Shown piece after piece: positions 1 through 11,031 of a stretch of 64,000 nucleotides of DNA. Position 1 is the first letter of the stretch; every line of letters begins with the position of its first letter. The notes beneath the pieces are model-generated. The model was not told where the DNA came from, made no database searches, and saw only the letters and a program-made list of their open reading frames with translations. A program made the translations under genes and the position numbers. Origin of the DNA: Ichthyophis bannanicus (lineage: Eukaryota > Chordata > Amphibia > Gymnophiona > Ichthyophiidae). The stretch is taken from positions 924,258,522-924,322,521 of the forward strand of contig CM066035.1 in the NCBI GenBank assembly GCA_033557465.1, written 5' to 3'.

Positions 1-2
1 TA

Positions 3-281
3 TTGGTTTTGTTTGGCAGGTCATGCAAAAGTGAGGCGGTAGCTAAGCCTCCATTTCCAGATGGATCAGTAAGGCAATCGCATCTGGCAGGGTTGCAGAC
101 GCATTCCATGAGGGCTAAGGCAGCCTCATGGGCAGAGTATACTTTAGTTCCGCCAGTGGAGATCTGTAGGGTGGCATACTTCTCTGAACGTTTTCGCCTG
201 GATGTTCAGGCAGCAGGGGATGCTAGTTTTCGGATCGGCAGTGCTTTAGGCCGGTTGTGCGGGTCCCTCCCGTTTAGTTTA
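3..281 (+). pseudogene. Tyrosine recombinase (YR), C-terminal part, DIRS A0
   Basis: The frame aligns with the C-terminus of the A1 and A2 recombinases. It keeps an HSMRAKAASWAE block, equivalent to the HxxR box (HSTRA in the sisters), then an EICRVAYFS block where the sisters have ICRAATWS. The sister KHYRLD segment, which holds the likely nucleophilic tyrosine, reads ERFRLD here, so Tyr has become Phe. The enzyme would be dead. The normal stop near 281 is lost, and the open frame runs on into the ICR to 437. In an active element this enzyme joins the circular DNA copy to the target. Confidence 0.75.
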
Positions 282-287
282 ACTGCT

Positions 288-400
288 CTGGTACATCCCA
301 GAGGTGTGGGACTGAACTGGAGGGACGATAAGGAAAGAAATTACTTGCCTGCTAACTGTTCCTTGAGGATATCCATTCCAGCCCCGGAACCCTCCCTGAG
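288..400 (+). repeat. Internal complementary region (ICR) of A0
   Basis: The first half (GACTGAACTGGAGGGACGAT) is the complement of a type A left outer end. The second half (ATTACTTGCCTGCTAACTG onward) is the complement of the right outer end at 800-850. The same arrangement follows the YR gene in A1, A2 and A3. In DIRS elements this region is thought to template the joining of the two ends. Confidence 0.75.
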
Positions 401-655
401 TGCTTCTTGTGGTGACCTGTGCACACCCCAGACCTGAAGCTGGTTCCCTTGGTGGAGGAAGTGGCCAGGAGGAGCCGGGGAGGGGTGGCCAGAAGAGCTG
501 TTGGTTGCTCGCTTCCTGCTGGTTGGAGTTGCTCAAGTGCTCAACAGGTAGGCCTCTTCATCCTGGAGTGGGGGACGGGATATCCTTCCCAGTGGATGGA
601 GGGGGGTACTAGTTTGTTTAGACATAGGTAGTCAAACATGCAAACACTTCTATTT

Positions 656-850
656 GTTGCTCCTGAGTCTGCTTTGTCAATAGGTACTGGGGCTGGTGGG
701 CAGTGCCAGCTGCATATGTACACTAGTGTCATCAAAAAGAAGACAGGCTCAGCCTCCAAGCTGCTGGAAGAGGTACACTACCCAGAGGTGTGGGACTGGA
801 CTGGGGTTCCTCAAAGAACAACAATTAGCAGGCAAGTCTAATTTCTCTCT
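656..850 (+). repeat. Right subterminal motif and right ITR of A0
   Basis: It opens with the motif GAGTCTGCTTTGTCAATAG, found just before the right ITR of A1, A2 and (with one change) A3. It ends with AACAACAATTAGCAGGCAAG, matching the right outer ends of those copies. The matching left ITR lies outside the window. Confidence 0.75.
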
Positions 851-855
851 CCTTA

Positions 856-1000
856 GCATCCCTCCAGGCCAGTTAGTTGTGTGGATTGTCAGCCCCCTCC
901 AGCAGCTGAAGATTGATGGTCTTGATGCATTAGTATAAGAGCTCCCCCTATACCTCAAGACTCCAGTCTTAGTCCTCAGAAGCTGGGTAAGGGCTACTGC
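856..1000 (+). repeat. Left-end remnant of AX
   Basis: AGCATCCCTCCAGGCCAGTT matches the A1 left end (GCGTCCCTCTAGTCCAGT) with a few changes. It stands directly after A0's right end at the spacing that the ICRs predict for a circle junction. Confidence 0.55.
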
Positions 1001-1450
1001 TAGATAACCTCCCAAGTTACCTTACTGAGAGACTTTTTTTTTTTTTGTTAATGTTTTTTTAAGGGTGAGAGCCTTAGTGCTGGTGAGGTGAAGGCTGGAA
1101 GTCCCCTTAAAGAGGACAAGAAAAACAAATTTGGATAAGGCAGTAGGGATGAGCATTAAGGGTAGTATCTGCTCCAGTACTCAAGTCTAATCTGGCCAGA
1201 GGCTGCTTGGCAACCCCAGGTCCCTCTTCTCCCCCCCCCATCCCGTTTCCCAGCATGTGCTTTGGGCACTGTTAGCTACAGGAGCTCTGTCCCTTACTAG
1301 TGAGATTGCAAGAGCCCTGTTAGCTACAGGGCCTGTGTTATACGTCAGTCAGCAAGAGCTGAGCAATGACACTGGAGGTAAGACAGCAGCACAGGTTCCC
1401 GAATCTAAGACTTTCATATTAGGAGTAGAGGGGAGGCACACTGAGGCCAT
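1001..1450. other. AX leader, no gene seen
   Basis: This stretch holds T and C homopolymers (about 1027-1038 and 1229-1238) and no homology I can name. Its position matches the non-coding leader of A1 and A2. Confidence 0.4.
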
Positions 1451-2842
1451 GTGTTCCAAAGCCTTTGGGGGAGGCTGGCAGTGGGAGTTTGGTCGTTTGC
1501 CAACAGTTTGCAGTCTTCTCCAGCTCAGGCTGCCTGTAATCTGTGTGGCAGCAGCTGCGTCTTGTCAACAGTTGGCTGGTGCCAGATGTGTATTAGGCAG
1601 GGCAGTTGGGAAGAGCAGGAGTTCACAACCTGCATGGAAGGCAGTTCGGCAGAGTCATGGGGTGATCCCCTGAGGCCTGCAGCTCCTGTGATTTTGGCAG
1701 GAAACCGTGGCCATGTTGCAGGAGGTGGCTATTTTTCCTGGCACTGCAGGAGAAGTGAGGAAAACAAATCCAAGGCAAAAAAGCTGGCAGGGGCAGACTG
1801 TGCCCCATTGACAGTGGTGTTTGAAGTTTAAGGAGGTCCTTGAGCCAATTTTTGACCCTGATTTTATTTTATCACTATGTAAGGCCTCAAAGGTTCAATT
1901 GCTGGTGTCTGCAGAGGCCCTCTTGGAAGGGGACCTGGGAGAAGGCCCTTCCGAGGTAAGGGGGGGGGGGGTTGAGACAGAGGTCTGGCAGGTCCCGGCC
2001 TCACCTTGTACACAGGCGACTTAGCTGGGAGAAGTCTCATCTGACCTTTGGGGTGAGCCATGGGCACAGGACTTGGAGGAGGGTGAAGTTGCACAGGGGG
2101 AAGATCCCAATGTCTTTCATGTGTTCCACAAAGAGGTGCTTATGGTGCTGATTAACCATTTGCTGTCAGCCCTCAATGTTCAAGCATCTCCTCAGGTGGA
2201 GGAGCCCCTACTGCAGGGCTTTAAAGGGATGCAAGTGTGCTGCCCAATTCAGAGTGATCAAAAAAAATGATAGTCTGAATGTCCAGAGGCTACCTTGAGG
2301 GATAACCAGCCTATGGGTCGCCTATATTCTGATTCTGCAGGAAGAGCAGAAATGCCTGAAAATGCCAAAGGTGGATGCTTTAGTATCAGTGACTGAGAAC
2401 CATAATCCTTGTGGGGAGGCGAGTTGACCCGGAAGGATCTGCAGGACAGGAAGCTGGAATTCCTCCTTAAATGGGCCTTTGATTTGCGTGCATTGGCCTT
2501 GCAGGCTTCAGTCTGCAGGGCCTATGTGTCCAGAGCATCCATTTGATGGATCCAGGGTTTGGCTACAGCAGACTTAGGCCAGGCAGCCTCAGAAGCAGCC
2601 AAACTGGAGTCTGCAACTGCTTACATGGCAGACACCTTCTGTGACTTTATTTGGGTGGTGTCCAAAATGATGACCTCCATCATTGTGTGCTGTTTTCTCT
2701 GGCTCAACAGCTGGGTGACTGATGCTGCTTCCAATGCGTGTGGCTCAATAGGCTTCTGTTTTAAGGGACGGTTGCTTTTTGGGGAGGTTTTGGACAAGAT
2801 AAGGATTTGGGTGACTCCAAAGGGGGATATTTTAGCAGACTG
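1451..2842 (+). pseudogene. gag-like gene of AX, degenerate
   Basis: The N-terminus keeps a Cys motif, CNLCGS...WCQMC near 1525-1590, aligned with CLVCGSRRGEL...VCKSC of A1 gag. Further on are EEGEVAQGEDP with VFHKEVLMVLINHLL (about 2073-2175), matching the EEGELPEEQ and FRKEELPALI block of A1. Then comes ESATAYMADTFCDF with CFLWLNSW and GRLLFGEVLDK (2605-2800), matching the conserved C-terminal core. Several frameshifts and stops separate these blocks. The product would be the structural protein of the retrotransposon particle. Type F sequence begins abruptly after 2840. Confidence 0.75.
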
Positions 2843-3318
2843 AGTCACATCCTTCCCCATGAATAGTCTCTCCATCCAGACACCACATCCTCCTACATCT
2901 TCCAGACCTGGGAAACTCCCAGACTTGGATCTGTTCACGACTCCACAAAACACCAAGCTTTCTTGCTTCTGCACAAGAACTGACATCAACCATCCAACAA
3001 GTGGATGCCTTCCATCTACACTGGGGTCAGGATCTGCTTTATGCCCCTCATTCCCAAGATGCTTTTCAAGCTTCAGTCCGACAAGGGCTCCATGATGCTC
3101 ATATCTCCTCACTAGCTGCAACAACTGGTTTCCAGACACATCCTCTGGGATATGCATTCAATCTCCTCTCCTAGGATGACTGCTCACTACTCCATCGCAA
3201 TCTGCAGTCTTTCTGTCTCACAGCTTGGCTGCTGAGAGCATGGCTTTGGCCTTACTCCAGAGGTTAAGGAATTATTTTGGCTTCCAGAAAACCTTCCACC
3301 AGACGTTCATATGCTTTT
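2840..3318 (+). mobile_element. Type F DIRS fragment (methyltransferase to start of YR)
   Basis: It aligns with F1 46250-46780: a remnant of the DIDLFAS...NAKL block (here DLDLFTTPQNTKL), the SALCPSF region, and CCACCAGACGTTCATATGCT at 3297-3316, identical to F1. It has no ITR or ICR, so it did not arrive as a whole element. Confidence 0.7.
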
Positions 3319-3780
3319 AAGTGGCTTAGATTCCCAGAAAGATCACACTCTGTCCAGGATCATGTAGGGAGGCTCCCTTGACACCCCCCTCCCCCAAAGC
3401 ATTTGACAGCATCTCAGGGTTCTGCATTATCCCCAAAGTTGGCAAAACAGTGCCTACCTCAAATGTGGCTGCAGTCAGGAAGCCTGTTCTGTTGACTGAG
3501 AGGCTCATCTGGTGGAACACGCTGCTCCAGGGCTCAGACTAACATCTGAGGTCAAAAGGACTGCTTTTGAGTCGGCTCCGATGCTAACCCCAGCAAAACT
3601 CCGCATGGCTCAGACAGCAACAAACTTGGTTATGGGCTGCTGCTTAGGTGAAGTGTCAGCTTCAGGGTACTTGACTTCCCCTTTCTCTTCTCCATTGATA
3701 AGGTAAGAAACTTAGGAGCAAAAACACGGAGTTCTCAAACAGACCATTCACCAGCAGGCAGCTGGAGCTCATCTGACCAT
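3319..3780. other. Unassigned sequence between AX gag and pol
   Basis: I see no homology to the DIRS families or LINEs of the window and no convincing open frame. It may belong with the type F fragment as captured flank. Confidence 0.4.
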
Positions 3781-5310
3781 TCGCCATCTTGGATCCTCCC
3801 CTGAGTTAGCCTATGTCCTGGAATGCAAAGAGCTGATTTTGGGTGCCACCTTCACCACACCTTGTGGATCTGATCAAAAGTGCCACTACATGGACCACCT
3901 TGGACAAGTTGCTGCACCTAAAGGCAGTGGTGCCTGTCCCCTCTTCTCCCCCCCCCCGACAAACATGGAAGGGCAGATATTCCATCTATTTCATGATGCC
4001 CAAAAATGGTTCCTTGTGGACCTCAAGGGGGGGGGGGGGTCGTCAAGCACTTCCATCCTGCTCTTCCAAATGGAAAGCTTGCTCTCCATTATTGAATCTG
4101 TGCACCAAGGGGAATTTGGATCTGGCCGAGGTATATTTTCGTATCCGGATCTGGGTGGATTAGCAAAAGTATCTGTTTTGCCATGCTTGGCTCTCACTGT
4201 CAGTTTGTCATCCCCTGTTCTGGGTTATACACTACCCTGAGGACATTCTCCAAGGTCATGGTGGCTTCTGTGGTGCAGAGGGATCTCTGTCCATATTTGT
4301 ATAACTGGCTCCTCTGGGCCTGTTCTTTCAGAGGCATCCCAAGTGATTGATCACCTAGCCAAGACTTTTCTAAAAAGACAATCAGGGGAGAGCCAACTGT
4401 TGCCTTTCCAGTCCCCGGAGTTCCTGAGAGCACATGTCAACACTTGAGTGAGCAGTTTTCCTGCCAGAGGAGAAGGTCAAAAGACTGGATTGCCTGCCCA
4501 CTATTCTGTGCACAGCAAGCTCTATCATCTTCAGCTCCTTGGATTTATGGCATTGACCATAGAGATGGTGCCATGGGCACATGTTCACATGTGGCCTCTC
4601 TAGCAGTCCTTGCTGACTCGGTGGTTCAGAGTTCTCAGGAGTTCGCGCAGACTCCTGCTCATGGATGAAGACCAGCCTGTGGTGGTGGCACCAGCCCTGT
4701 CATCTGAGGAAGTTCATGCTTCTGGATGATTTCTCCTGGATCCTGTTGAGATGAGTCTCTTGTGTTGGGGAGCCTATTGCCAAAACTGTATAGGTAAGGG
4801 CCATCAACTGCTTCAAGGTGAAGGCTATCAGGTTTGCTCTTCTGCATTTCCAACTCCTGGACTGGGCAGATTGTTTTCAGACACTGCCATGGTGGTGGCT
4901 TATGTTAGCCAGATAGCATGAGGAGTGCTGTGATAGTCATCTCCAGAGCTCTTTTGTGTTTGCCTGGGCGGAAAAAAACTACCTAGCCTTGTTGGCTCAG
5001 CACCTTGCCCAGGTGGATGGTGTAAAAGCAGACTTTCTCAGCTGTCATACTCTGGATCCTGGAGAGTGGGAGTTGAGTCAGATGTTTCAGCTGATTGTCA
5101 CCAGGGTCACCCCAAAATGGATATGATGGCAACATGCTCCAATGCCTAAGTGTTCAGATTCTTCACTTGCTGCATAGAGATGGGGTCTGAAGGCATTGAT
5201 GCCCTGGCCCATCCTTTGTCAAGTCAGCACCTGCTGTACATGTTTCCTCTGTGGCCCCTGGTGGGACATGTGATTGTGCATAGAATGCCACCTGTGCAGT
5301 ATTGTCCTGT
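3781..5310 (+). pseudogene. pol of AX (RT, RNase H, start of methyltransferase), degenerate
   Basis: The RT starts with LLHLKAVVPVP and YSIYFMMPKNGS (about 3905-4015), equivalent to LDLEAIVPVP and FSIYFVVPKKDG of A2. The catalytic YLDD box reads YLYN near 4295-4310, so RT is inactive. The RNase H part includes LLGFMALTIEMVPWAH (4540-4580) and AQHLAQVDGVKADFLS (4998-5045). The methyltransferase segment breaks off at 5310, exactly at the A1 insertion, and resumes at 11032 with LDWPRRAWFGDL. Many frameshifts are present. Confidence 0.75.
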
Positions 5311-5322
5311 TCCTTTGCGTCC

Positions 5323-5443
5323 CTCTAGTCCAGTCCTGGAACCTTAGAGTTTAGAATGCCTTCCAGCAACCTTGGAGACTGAATGATGTCATCTTTTTCT
5401 GATGCCACCGATACAAGTAGGCTAACTCCGCCCCCTTTCAACA
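5323..5443 (+). repeat. Left ITR of A1
   Basis: It is the reverse complement of 10869-10989 over 121 bp with two mismatches that I counted. The outermost bases (5311-5322) have no partner in the right ITR but are copied in the ICR. Confidence 0.93.
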
Positions 5444-5869
5444 GTATTTCAGTCTCCAAGCAGCTTTTGAGACGTCTGAGCCTGTAACTGGGCTCAGTTG
5501 TAACAAACAAGTAGAGCTGAATTATTTAGTTTGATTTGGCTTAATTCAAATTTTGATTAGATTTTCTCTTTTTGTGTTAAGAGCGCTGCTGAAGCTTCCT
5601 GCTGGGCTATTTTAATTTGTTTTGTTTTGCCTCCTCCCCATCTTTTAAACAATCAGAGGCTTAATAGTTTTAACGGATAGATCCTCCCTGCTCCCGAACC
5701 CGGTAAGAGGGGTGAGGAGCAGGTGGAGAGAGAGAAAAGAGAAACAAAGTTTTAGGCTGTGCACTGCCATTAGATGTAAGGGATTGCAGGGCATTTTGTT
5801 TTCTGACGTTGGTGCCGAAGCCACTGAACGGCTGAGCTCCGACGCATTAAACTTCCCCAGGACTTTAAG

Positions 5870-6098
5870 GTACGTGGGGGAAGGTACTGGTAATTAGTAG
5901 TTTTTTGAATCCGCCTTGTTTCCGTTGATCGTTTGGTGTGCGGCGCGCAGGTGTGTGGCGTGCGATTTCTTCGTTAGCTTATGTGGGAGTTAAGCAGCAG
6001 TCTTTTTAATTGTGTGTTTGACTTTATTATTCTCTTTAGTTTGGGAAAATAATCCTTTTAAGGTAGTCTTTTTAATTGTGTTTGACTTTTTATTATAG
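5870..6098 (+). other. Putative leader intron of A1
   Basis: A strong donor (AAG then GTACGT at 5870) and an acceptor (TTTTTATTATAG ending at 6098) frame 229 nt immediately before the gag ATG at 6100. A2 has a donor and acceptor in the same relative place. This is an inference from consensus sites only. Confidence 0.45.
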
Positions 6099-6099
6099 A

Positions 6100-7557
6100 A
6101 TGCCGGCTAAGCCATGGTGTTTAGTTTGTGGCTCGCGGCGTGGAGAATTAATGGATTCGGGGGTGTGTAAGTCATGCACTTTGGAGCCCGATGGTGCAAT
6201 CAAAGCCCAAGGAAGTTCCTTGGGTGCTCAGGTTGGTTTAACAGGGGAACTTGGTAATTCTCTGCCACCTGCTTTAAGTCCTGTGCGGACAGGGCCTGGG
6301 TCTTCTGCTGAGGTTGATGCTCTGGTGCTTCCATCTATGAGCACAGCAGATGTTCATTCTATTCCTCCTAATTTCTATTTGCTGATGTCTCAGGCCTTGG
6401 AGCTTCTGTAGCCTATGTTAGTTTCTTCTCAAACTTCAAAGGGAATGAAGTGTACTGGATCTGTTTGTCTACCCGAGGAGGACGCAGGGTTAGCAAAGAT
6501 CAGTAAGCAGGCAGTAAATGATAGTCTTCTCGAGGAAGTGTTGGAAGGTGCAGACAATGTAGATCAGTCCTCTGAGATGGAATTAGAGGAAGGAGAGTTG
6601 CCAGAAGAACAACAAAGAGGAGTTAGAGTATTTCGTAAAGAGGAGTTGCCTGCTTTGATTTCTGAGACTCTCAGGTCACTTAATATGCCTGCGGGGATTC
6701 GGTAGCTGAAGAATCTTTGGAAGATCCACTTTTGCAGGCAGTGCAGAAGTCCCAGCGAGTTTTTCCCAGTTCAGAGTTTTCAGGTCTATGATTCAAGAGG
6801 AGTGGGACTGTCCTGAGGCAGCTTTCGAGGTTCTAGATTTTTAACTTGTCTTTACCCTCTTTCGGATCAAGATAAGGAGCTTTTTCGCTCTCCTAAAGTG
6901 GATGCTGCGGTTTCAGCTGTAACCAAGAAGACTGCGATTCCGGTTGAAGGAGCCGCTGCATTAAAGAATGCTTAGGACAGGAAATTAGACACTTTGCTTA
7001 AGCAGGTGTTTGTTAGTGCCCTTTCCTTGCAAGCCTCGATTGCGGGGGCATGGGTCGCAAGAGGATGTTTGCGATGGTCGCAAAAGTTGCAGGTAGATCA
7101 GGTAAATGAGCAGTTAGAGGAGGTAACTCGGTTAGAATGGGGTGCTGCTTATTTATCGGACATCCATTATGATCTTATCAGAGCTCTGGCTAAGAGTATG
7201 GCCTCGGTTGTAGCGGCCCAAAGATACCTTTGGTTGCGTAACTGGTCTGTGGACGGTTCTTCTAAAGCTCGTCTTAGTAAGTTACCTTTTAGGGGTAAAC
7301 TTTTGTTTGAAGATTTGGAAAAGTTGGTTAAAGAACTAGGAGTCCAAGGGTGGTTGTCTGCCGAAGGATAAGCCGAGGCAGAGTCGAGGTGCTGGAGGCT
7401 CATGAGGAAATTCTAGAGTTTCAGAGATTTCGGACGCCTCGTTTTAGCCAGCCCCAACGGGGAAGGTTCTCAGTACGGGGTCAAGGATTTCGGAGTTTCC
7501 GGGGAGCCGGAAGGGGATTTTCCCAGTTTCAGGCCACAAATCTTAAGATGTCCCAAT
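6100..7557 (+). pseudogene. gag-like gene of A1
   Basis: The start MPAKPWCLVCGSRRG is at 6100, just after the putative acceptor. A CxxC...CxxC zinc-binding motif occupies residues 7-29. A Glu-rich segment (MELEEGELPEEQQ, about 6577-6615) is followed by FRKEELPALI. The conserved core (AAYLSDIHYDLI, YLWLRNWSVDGSSK) lies at 7140-7270. The C-terminus is rich in Arg, Gly and Phe (7410-7550), typical of a nucleic-acid-binding gag tail. The frame is broken by a TAG near 6409, a stop after 6705 and shifts near 6770 and 7360. The role is inferred: packaging of the element RNA. Confidence 0.82.
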
Positions 7558-7560
7558 GAG

Positions 7561-9410
7561 ATGAGACAGGCTCAGGCAGGGTTTATTCGCGTGGGAGGAA
7601 GGTTGAGGGATTTTTACCCTGCCTGGGTCAAGATTACCACAGATCAGTGGGTTTTAGAGATCATTCGAGAAGGTTATGCTCTAGAGCTCCTTCGGCCCGT
7701 GTCAGACTCCTTTTGTTCAATCTCCTTGCTGCACTCCACAAAGAGTGAACGCAGTCGCAGACACACTGCAGCATTTACTGCAGCTTCAGGCGGTAATTCC
7801 CGTTCCTGTGGAGCAGTGTGGTCTCGGTCGGTACTCCATTTATTTCGTAGTGCCAAAGAGGGCACTTTTCGGCCGATTCTAGATTTTAAAAAGGGTAAAT
7901 CGTTGTCTTCGGATCACCCATTTCAGAATGGAGTTGCTACGCTCTGTCATCACAGCTGTGAAGGCAAACGAATTCTTAACCTCATTAGATCTGACAGAGG
8001 CGTATTTACATATCCCCGTGCGGAAAGATCATCAACAATTTCTGAGATTCGCTCTGCCCATGGGGCATTTTCAATTTCAGTCGATGCCCTTCGGATTGGC
8101 TACTGCTCCGTGAACGTTTACCAAGGTTATGGTAGTGGTAGCGGCTGCACTATGCAAGGAAGGGGTACGAGTGCATCCTTATCTAGACGACTGGCTGATT
8201 TGAGCAAAGTCAAGGCAGGAGAGTCTAATACCCACCGCGTGGGTAGTACAGTTGATGGAGAGTCTTGGTTGGGTGGTCAATTTTGCAAAGAGCAAGTTGG
8301 AACCAACAGTCTCTAGAATATTTAGGAGCATGTTTCGAAACAGAGAAAGCTGCAGTTTTTCTCCCAATTCAGAGTTCAAGGATTGAGGGAGATGGTCAGT
8401 TGGTTTCTAGCAAGACAGGCGCCGACAGCGTGGCATTATCTACAATTACTGGGTACAATGGCAGCCACGATCAAAATGGTACCGTGGGCCAGAGCTCATA
8501 TGCGAGCATTGCAGGGGGCTCTTCTGCAAAGATGGTCTCACCAGAAAGATGCGTTGACTTGGCGCCTAATCTGTCCTCCAGAGGTTTGTCAGGATCTTCT
8601 ATGGTGGTTAGCGGAGGAGCATCTGGAGGCGGGTATGCCTCTAGAGCCTCCATCCTGGATTTTGCTAACAATGGATGCAAGCCTCATAGGTTGGGGGGCT
8701 CATCTCCAAGGCAGGTTTGTCCAAGGTCTCTGGTCACCAGAGGAACAAACTTGGTCCATCAACCGTCTAGAGATGAGAGCTGTGAGTTTGGTGTTGCGGG
8801 AATTTCAGAGATATCTGAATCATGCAGCAGTAAGGGTGTTCTCCGACAATGCAACAAGTCGCCTACATCAATCACCAAGGAGGAACCGGCAGTCTGGCTC
8901 TGCAAACGGAGGCGAGTCAGCTTTTGAAGTGGGCAGAGCACAATCTGTTGGCTCTTTCCGCTCAGCATGTCGCAGGAGTGGAAAATGTGGAAGCAGATTT
9001 TCTAAGTCGTCGCAGAGTAGACCCAGGAGAGTGGCAGCTTCACCCAGAAGTGTTTGCGTTGTTGGTGCAACGATGGGGGATTCCCCTAATGGACCTGATG
9101 GCAACTTTCGAGTCTGTGCTGGTGTCACGTTTTTTCAGCCGAAGACTGGAACGAATGTCCGAAGGCCTCGATGCCTTAGCACAGATATGGCCGGAAGACT
9201 GTCTCCTTTGTGTTTCCTCTGTGGACTCTGATAGGGCGTGTACTTCAACGGGTGGAGCGACATCGAGGTCAGGTGTTGCTAATAGCGCCCAATTGGCCTC
9301 GAAGACCTTGGTATGCGGACTTAGTGCGTCTGCTAGTGGACATGCCATGGAGAATTCCATTTCAAGAGGATCTTTTACAGCAAGGTCCATTACGCATGCC
9401 CCAGGTGGCT
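7561..9410 (+). pseudogene. pol of A1: RT, RNase H, Dam-like methyltransferase segment
   Basis: RT spans about 7640-8350, with YSIYFVVPK, LTSLDLTEAYLHIPV (7975-8020), MPFGLATAP (8085-8112) and the catalytic box YLDDW (about 8180-8194), which is intact at DNA level. RNase H follows with LLTMDASLIGWG (8660-8695), SINRLEMRAV (8758-8787) and VFSDN (about 8836-8850), supplying the expected D, E and D residues. The third part has DLMATFES (about 9093-9115) and PLWTLIGRVL with IAPNWPRRPWYADL (9213-9330). It resembles the Dam-like methyltransferase domain known between RNase H and YR in DIRS elements. Frameshifts near 7740, 8110, 8380 and 8850 break it. Confidence 0.85.
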
Positions 9411-10485
9411 TGATTCTCGCTTACGGCTTGGCTCTTGAAAGGGATAGGATGACTGCCAAGGGCTATTTGTCGGCGGTCATCTCTACTTTGCTGAAGGCAC
9501 GAAGACGTTCAACCTCGCTGGCGTACATACGAGTGTGGAGAATTTTTGAGGCATGGTGTGCCGAACGGAATCTTAGGCCGTTAGGGGCCTCGGTGCCGCA
9601 GATTCTTTCTTTTTTACAAGATGGTGTGGAAAGGGGTCTAGCGGCTAGTTCTTTGAGAGTGCAACTGGCAGCTCTCATGTTATCGTGGTAGGATTCAGGG
9701 TCAGCTATTAGGTTCTCATGTAGACACTCGTAGATTTTTAAGAGCCGTATTGCTTATGTGGCCTCCTAAACGTAATTTATTGCCTTTATGGGATTTAAAT
9801 TTGGTTTTAGAGTCTCTAATGGGTCCACCTTTTGAGCCATTGGGAGTTTCGTCATTGAAGGATTTAACGTTGAAAACGGTTTTTCTCGTGGCAATCTGTT
9901 CTTCTAGAAGAATTTCAGAGTTGCAGGCTTTATCTTGTAAGGAGCCATATTTATCATTTTTTAATCACAAGGTTGTATTACATACAGTGCCAGCATTCTT
10001 ACCGAAAGTGGTTTCAGTGTTTCATGTCAATCAGTTGATCTCACTGCCTGTATTTTCAAAGAGCCAGAAAGATAAGTCAGGTCGTAGATTGCATCTTCTG
10101 GATGTTCGTAGAGTGTTGAAGTGGTATCTCCGCAGAACCGCTACTTTCAGGAAATCTGATAGATTGTTTGTGTCCTTTGGAGGTCCTTGTAAAGGAGAAG
10201 TGGCGGCAGTGTCTTCTATTTCTAGATGGCTAAAAAGCGATAGCATCGGCATACCTTCTTAAAGGAAAGGCGGTTCCGGTGGGTCTTCGAGCCCACTCAA
10301 CCAGAGCACACACAGCGTCTTGGGCGGAGGTTAGTTTAGTTCCAGTAGGAGATATTTGTAGAGCGGCTACATGGTCATCTTTGCATTCTTTTGCTAAGCA
10401 CTATCGGTTAGATGTGCAGGAAGCAGAAGATGGGTGTTTTGGTTCAGCGGTTCTTCAGGCTGGCCTTGCAGGTCCCTCCCATTAA
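9411..10485 (+). pseudogene. Tyrosine recombinase of A1
   Basis: The N-terminal DNA-binding part runs LAYGLALERDRMTAKGYLS...SLAYIRVWRIFEAW (9415-9560). The catalytic part starts with FEPLGVSSLKDL...SSRRISELQAL (9830-9930), carrying the first catalytic Arg. A PAFLPKVVSVFHVNQ block follows (9990-10035). The HxxR box is HSTRA (10290-10305), and the nucleophile region is ATWSSLHSFAKHYRLD (10363-10412). Frameshifts near 9690 and 10240 interrupt an otherwise complete gene. The enzyme would integrate the circular cDNA without an integrase or target duplication. Confidence 0.87.
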
Positions 10486-10492
10486 GATTAAC

Positions 10493-10610
10493 TGCTGTTA
10501 CATCCTCTAAGGTTCCGGGACTGGACTAGAGGGATGCAAAGGAAGACGAAATTAGACTTACCTGCTAATTGTTGTTCCTTAAGGAACTCTAGTCCAGTCC
10601 CGGATCCCTC
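10493..10610 (+). repeat. ICR of A1
   Basis: It is a compound palindrome. GACTGGACTAGAGGGATGC complements the left outer end at 5315-5335. GAAATTAGACTTACCTGC through to the AGTCCAGTCCCGGA block complements the right end at 10968-11028. Its order predicts a circle junction of right end followed by left end. Confidence 0.9.
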
Positions 10611-10868
10611 CCAGTGTATTTCAAGGGGGTTTTTCATCAGCCTGAGTCTTTTTATTAAGAAGTTAGGAATTTAATTTTAAAGCTTTTAAAATTTTGCAAA
10701 CATTTACATATAGTTCAATGTTTCAGGATATTTTGTGGCAGCAGTGCTTTGTAAGCATGCAAAAAAAAAACTTTTTATAAATTTACGGTTTGTTTAAAGG
10801 TATTTTTTGCCTATTATATTTTATCTACTTATTTGTTGCTCTGCTGAGTCTGCTTTGTCAATAGGTAC
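10611..10868. other. A1 3' non-coding segment
   Basis: This is AT-rich sequence between ICR and right ITR with no open frame. It ends in the conserved motif GAGTCTGCTTTGTCAATAG (10846-10864), shared with A0, A2 and A3. Confidence 0.6.
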
Positions 10869-11031
10869 TGTTGAAAGGGGGCGGAGTTAGCCTACTTGTA
10901 TCGGTGGCATCAGAAAAAGATGACATCATTCAGTCTCCGAGGTTGCTGGAAGGCATTCTAAACTCTAAGGTTCCGGGACTGGACTAGAGTTCCTTCAGGA
11001 ACAACAATTAGCAGGTAAGTCTAATTTTGTC
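10869..11031 (+). repeat. Right ITR and right outer end of A1
   Basis: 10869-10989 pairs with the left ITR. The extension AACAACAATTAGCAGGTAAG to about 11031 has no partner at the left end, but its complement is in the ICR. This asymmetry is characteristic of DIRS ends. Confidence 0.9.

Larger units (their letters stand above)
1..850 (+). mobile_element. DIRS retrotransposon A0, 3' end
   Basis: This is the 3' part of a type A DIRS element cut by the window start. It holds the recombinase C-terminus, the ICR and the right terminus, in the same order as in the more complete copies A1 and A2. The right end runs directly into the left end of AX at about 850-856. Confidence 0.85.
5311..11031 (+). 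mobile_element. DIRS retrotransposon A1, full-length structure
   Basis: Both ITRs (121 bp each, 2 mismatches), leader, gag, pol, YR and ICR are present in order. It interrupts AX inside a single reading frame and makes no obvious long target duplication. The high ITR identity and short list of lesions make it one of the youngest copies here. Confidence 0.92.

Noticed and set aside
2621..3157. 178-codon frame on the minus strand
   Set aside because: It is a shadow of AX gag and the type F fragment on the + strand, with no motif of its own.
8383..9231. 282-codon frame in A1 as an intact gene
   Set aside because: Only its first 160 residues match RNase H. The rest is a shifted shadow of the methyltransferase frame.
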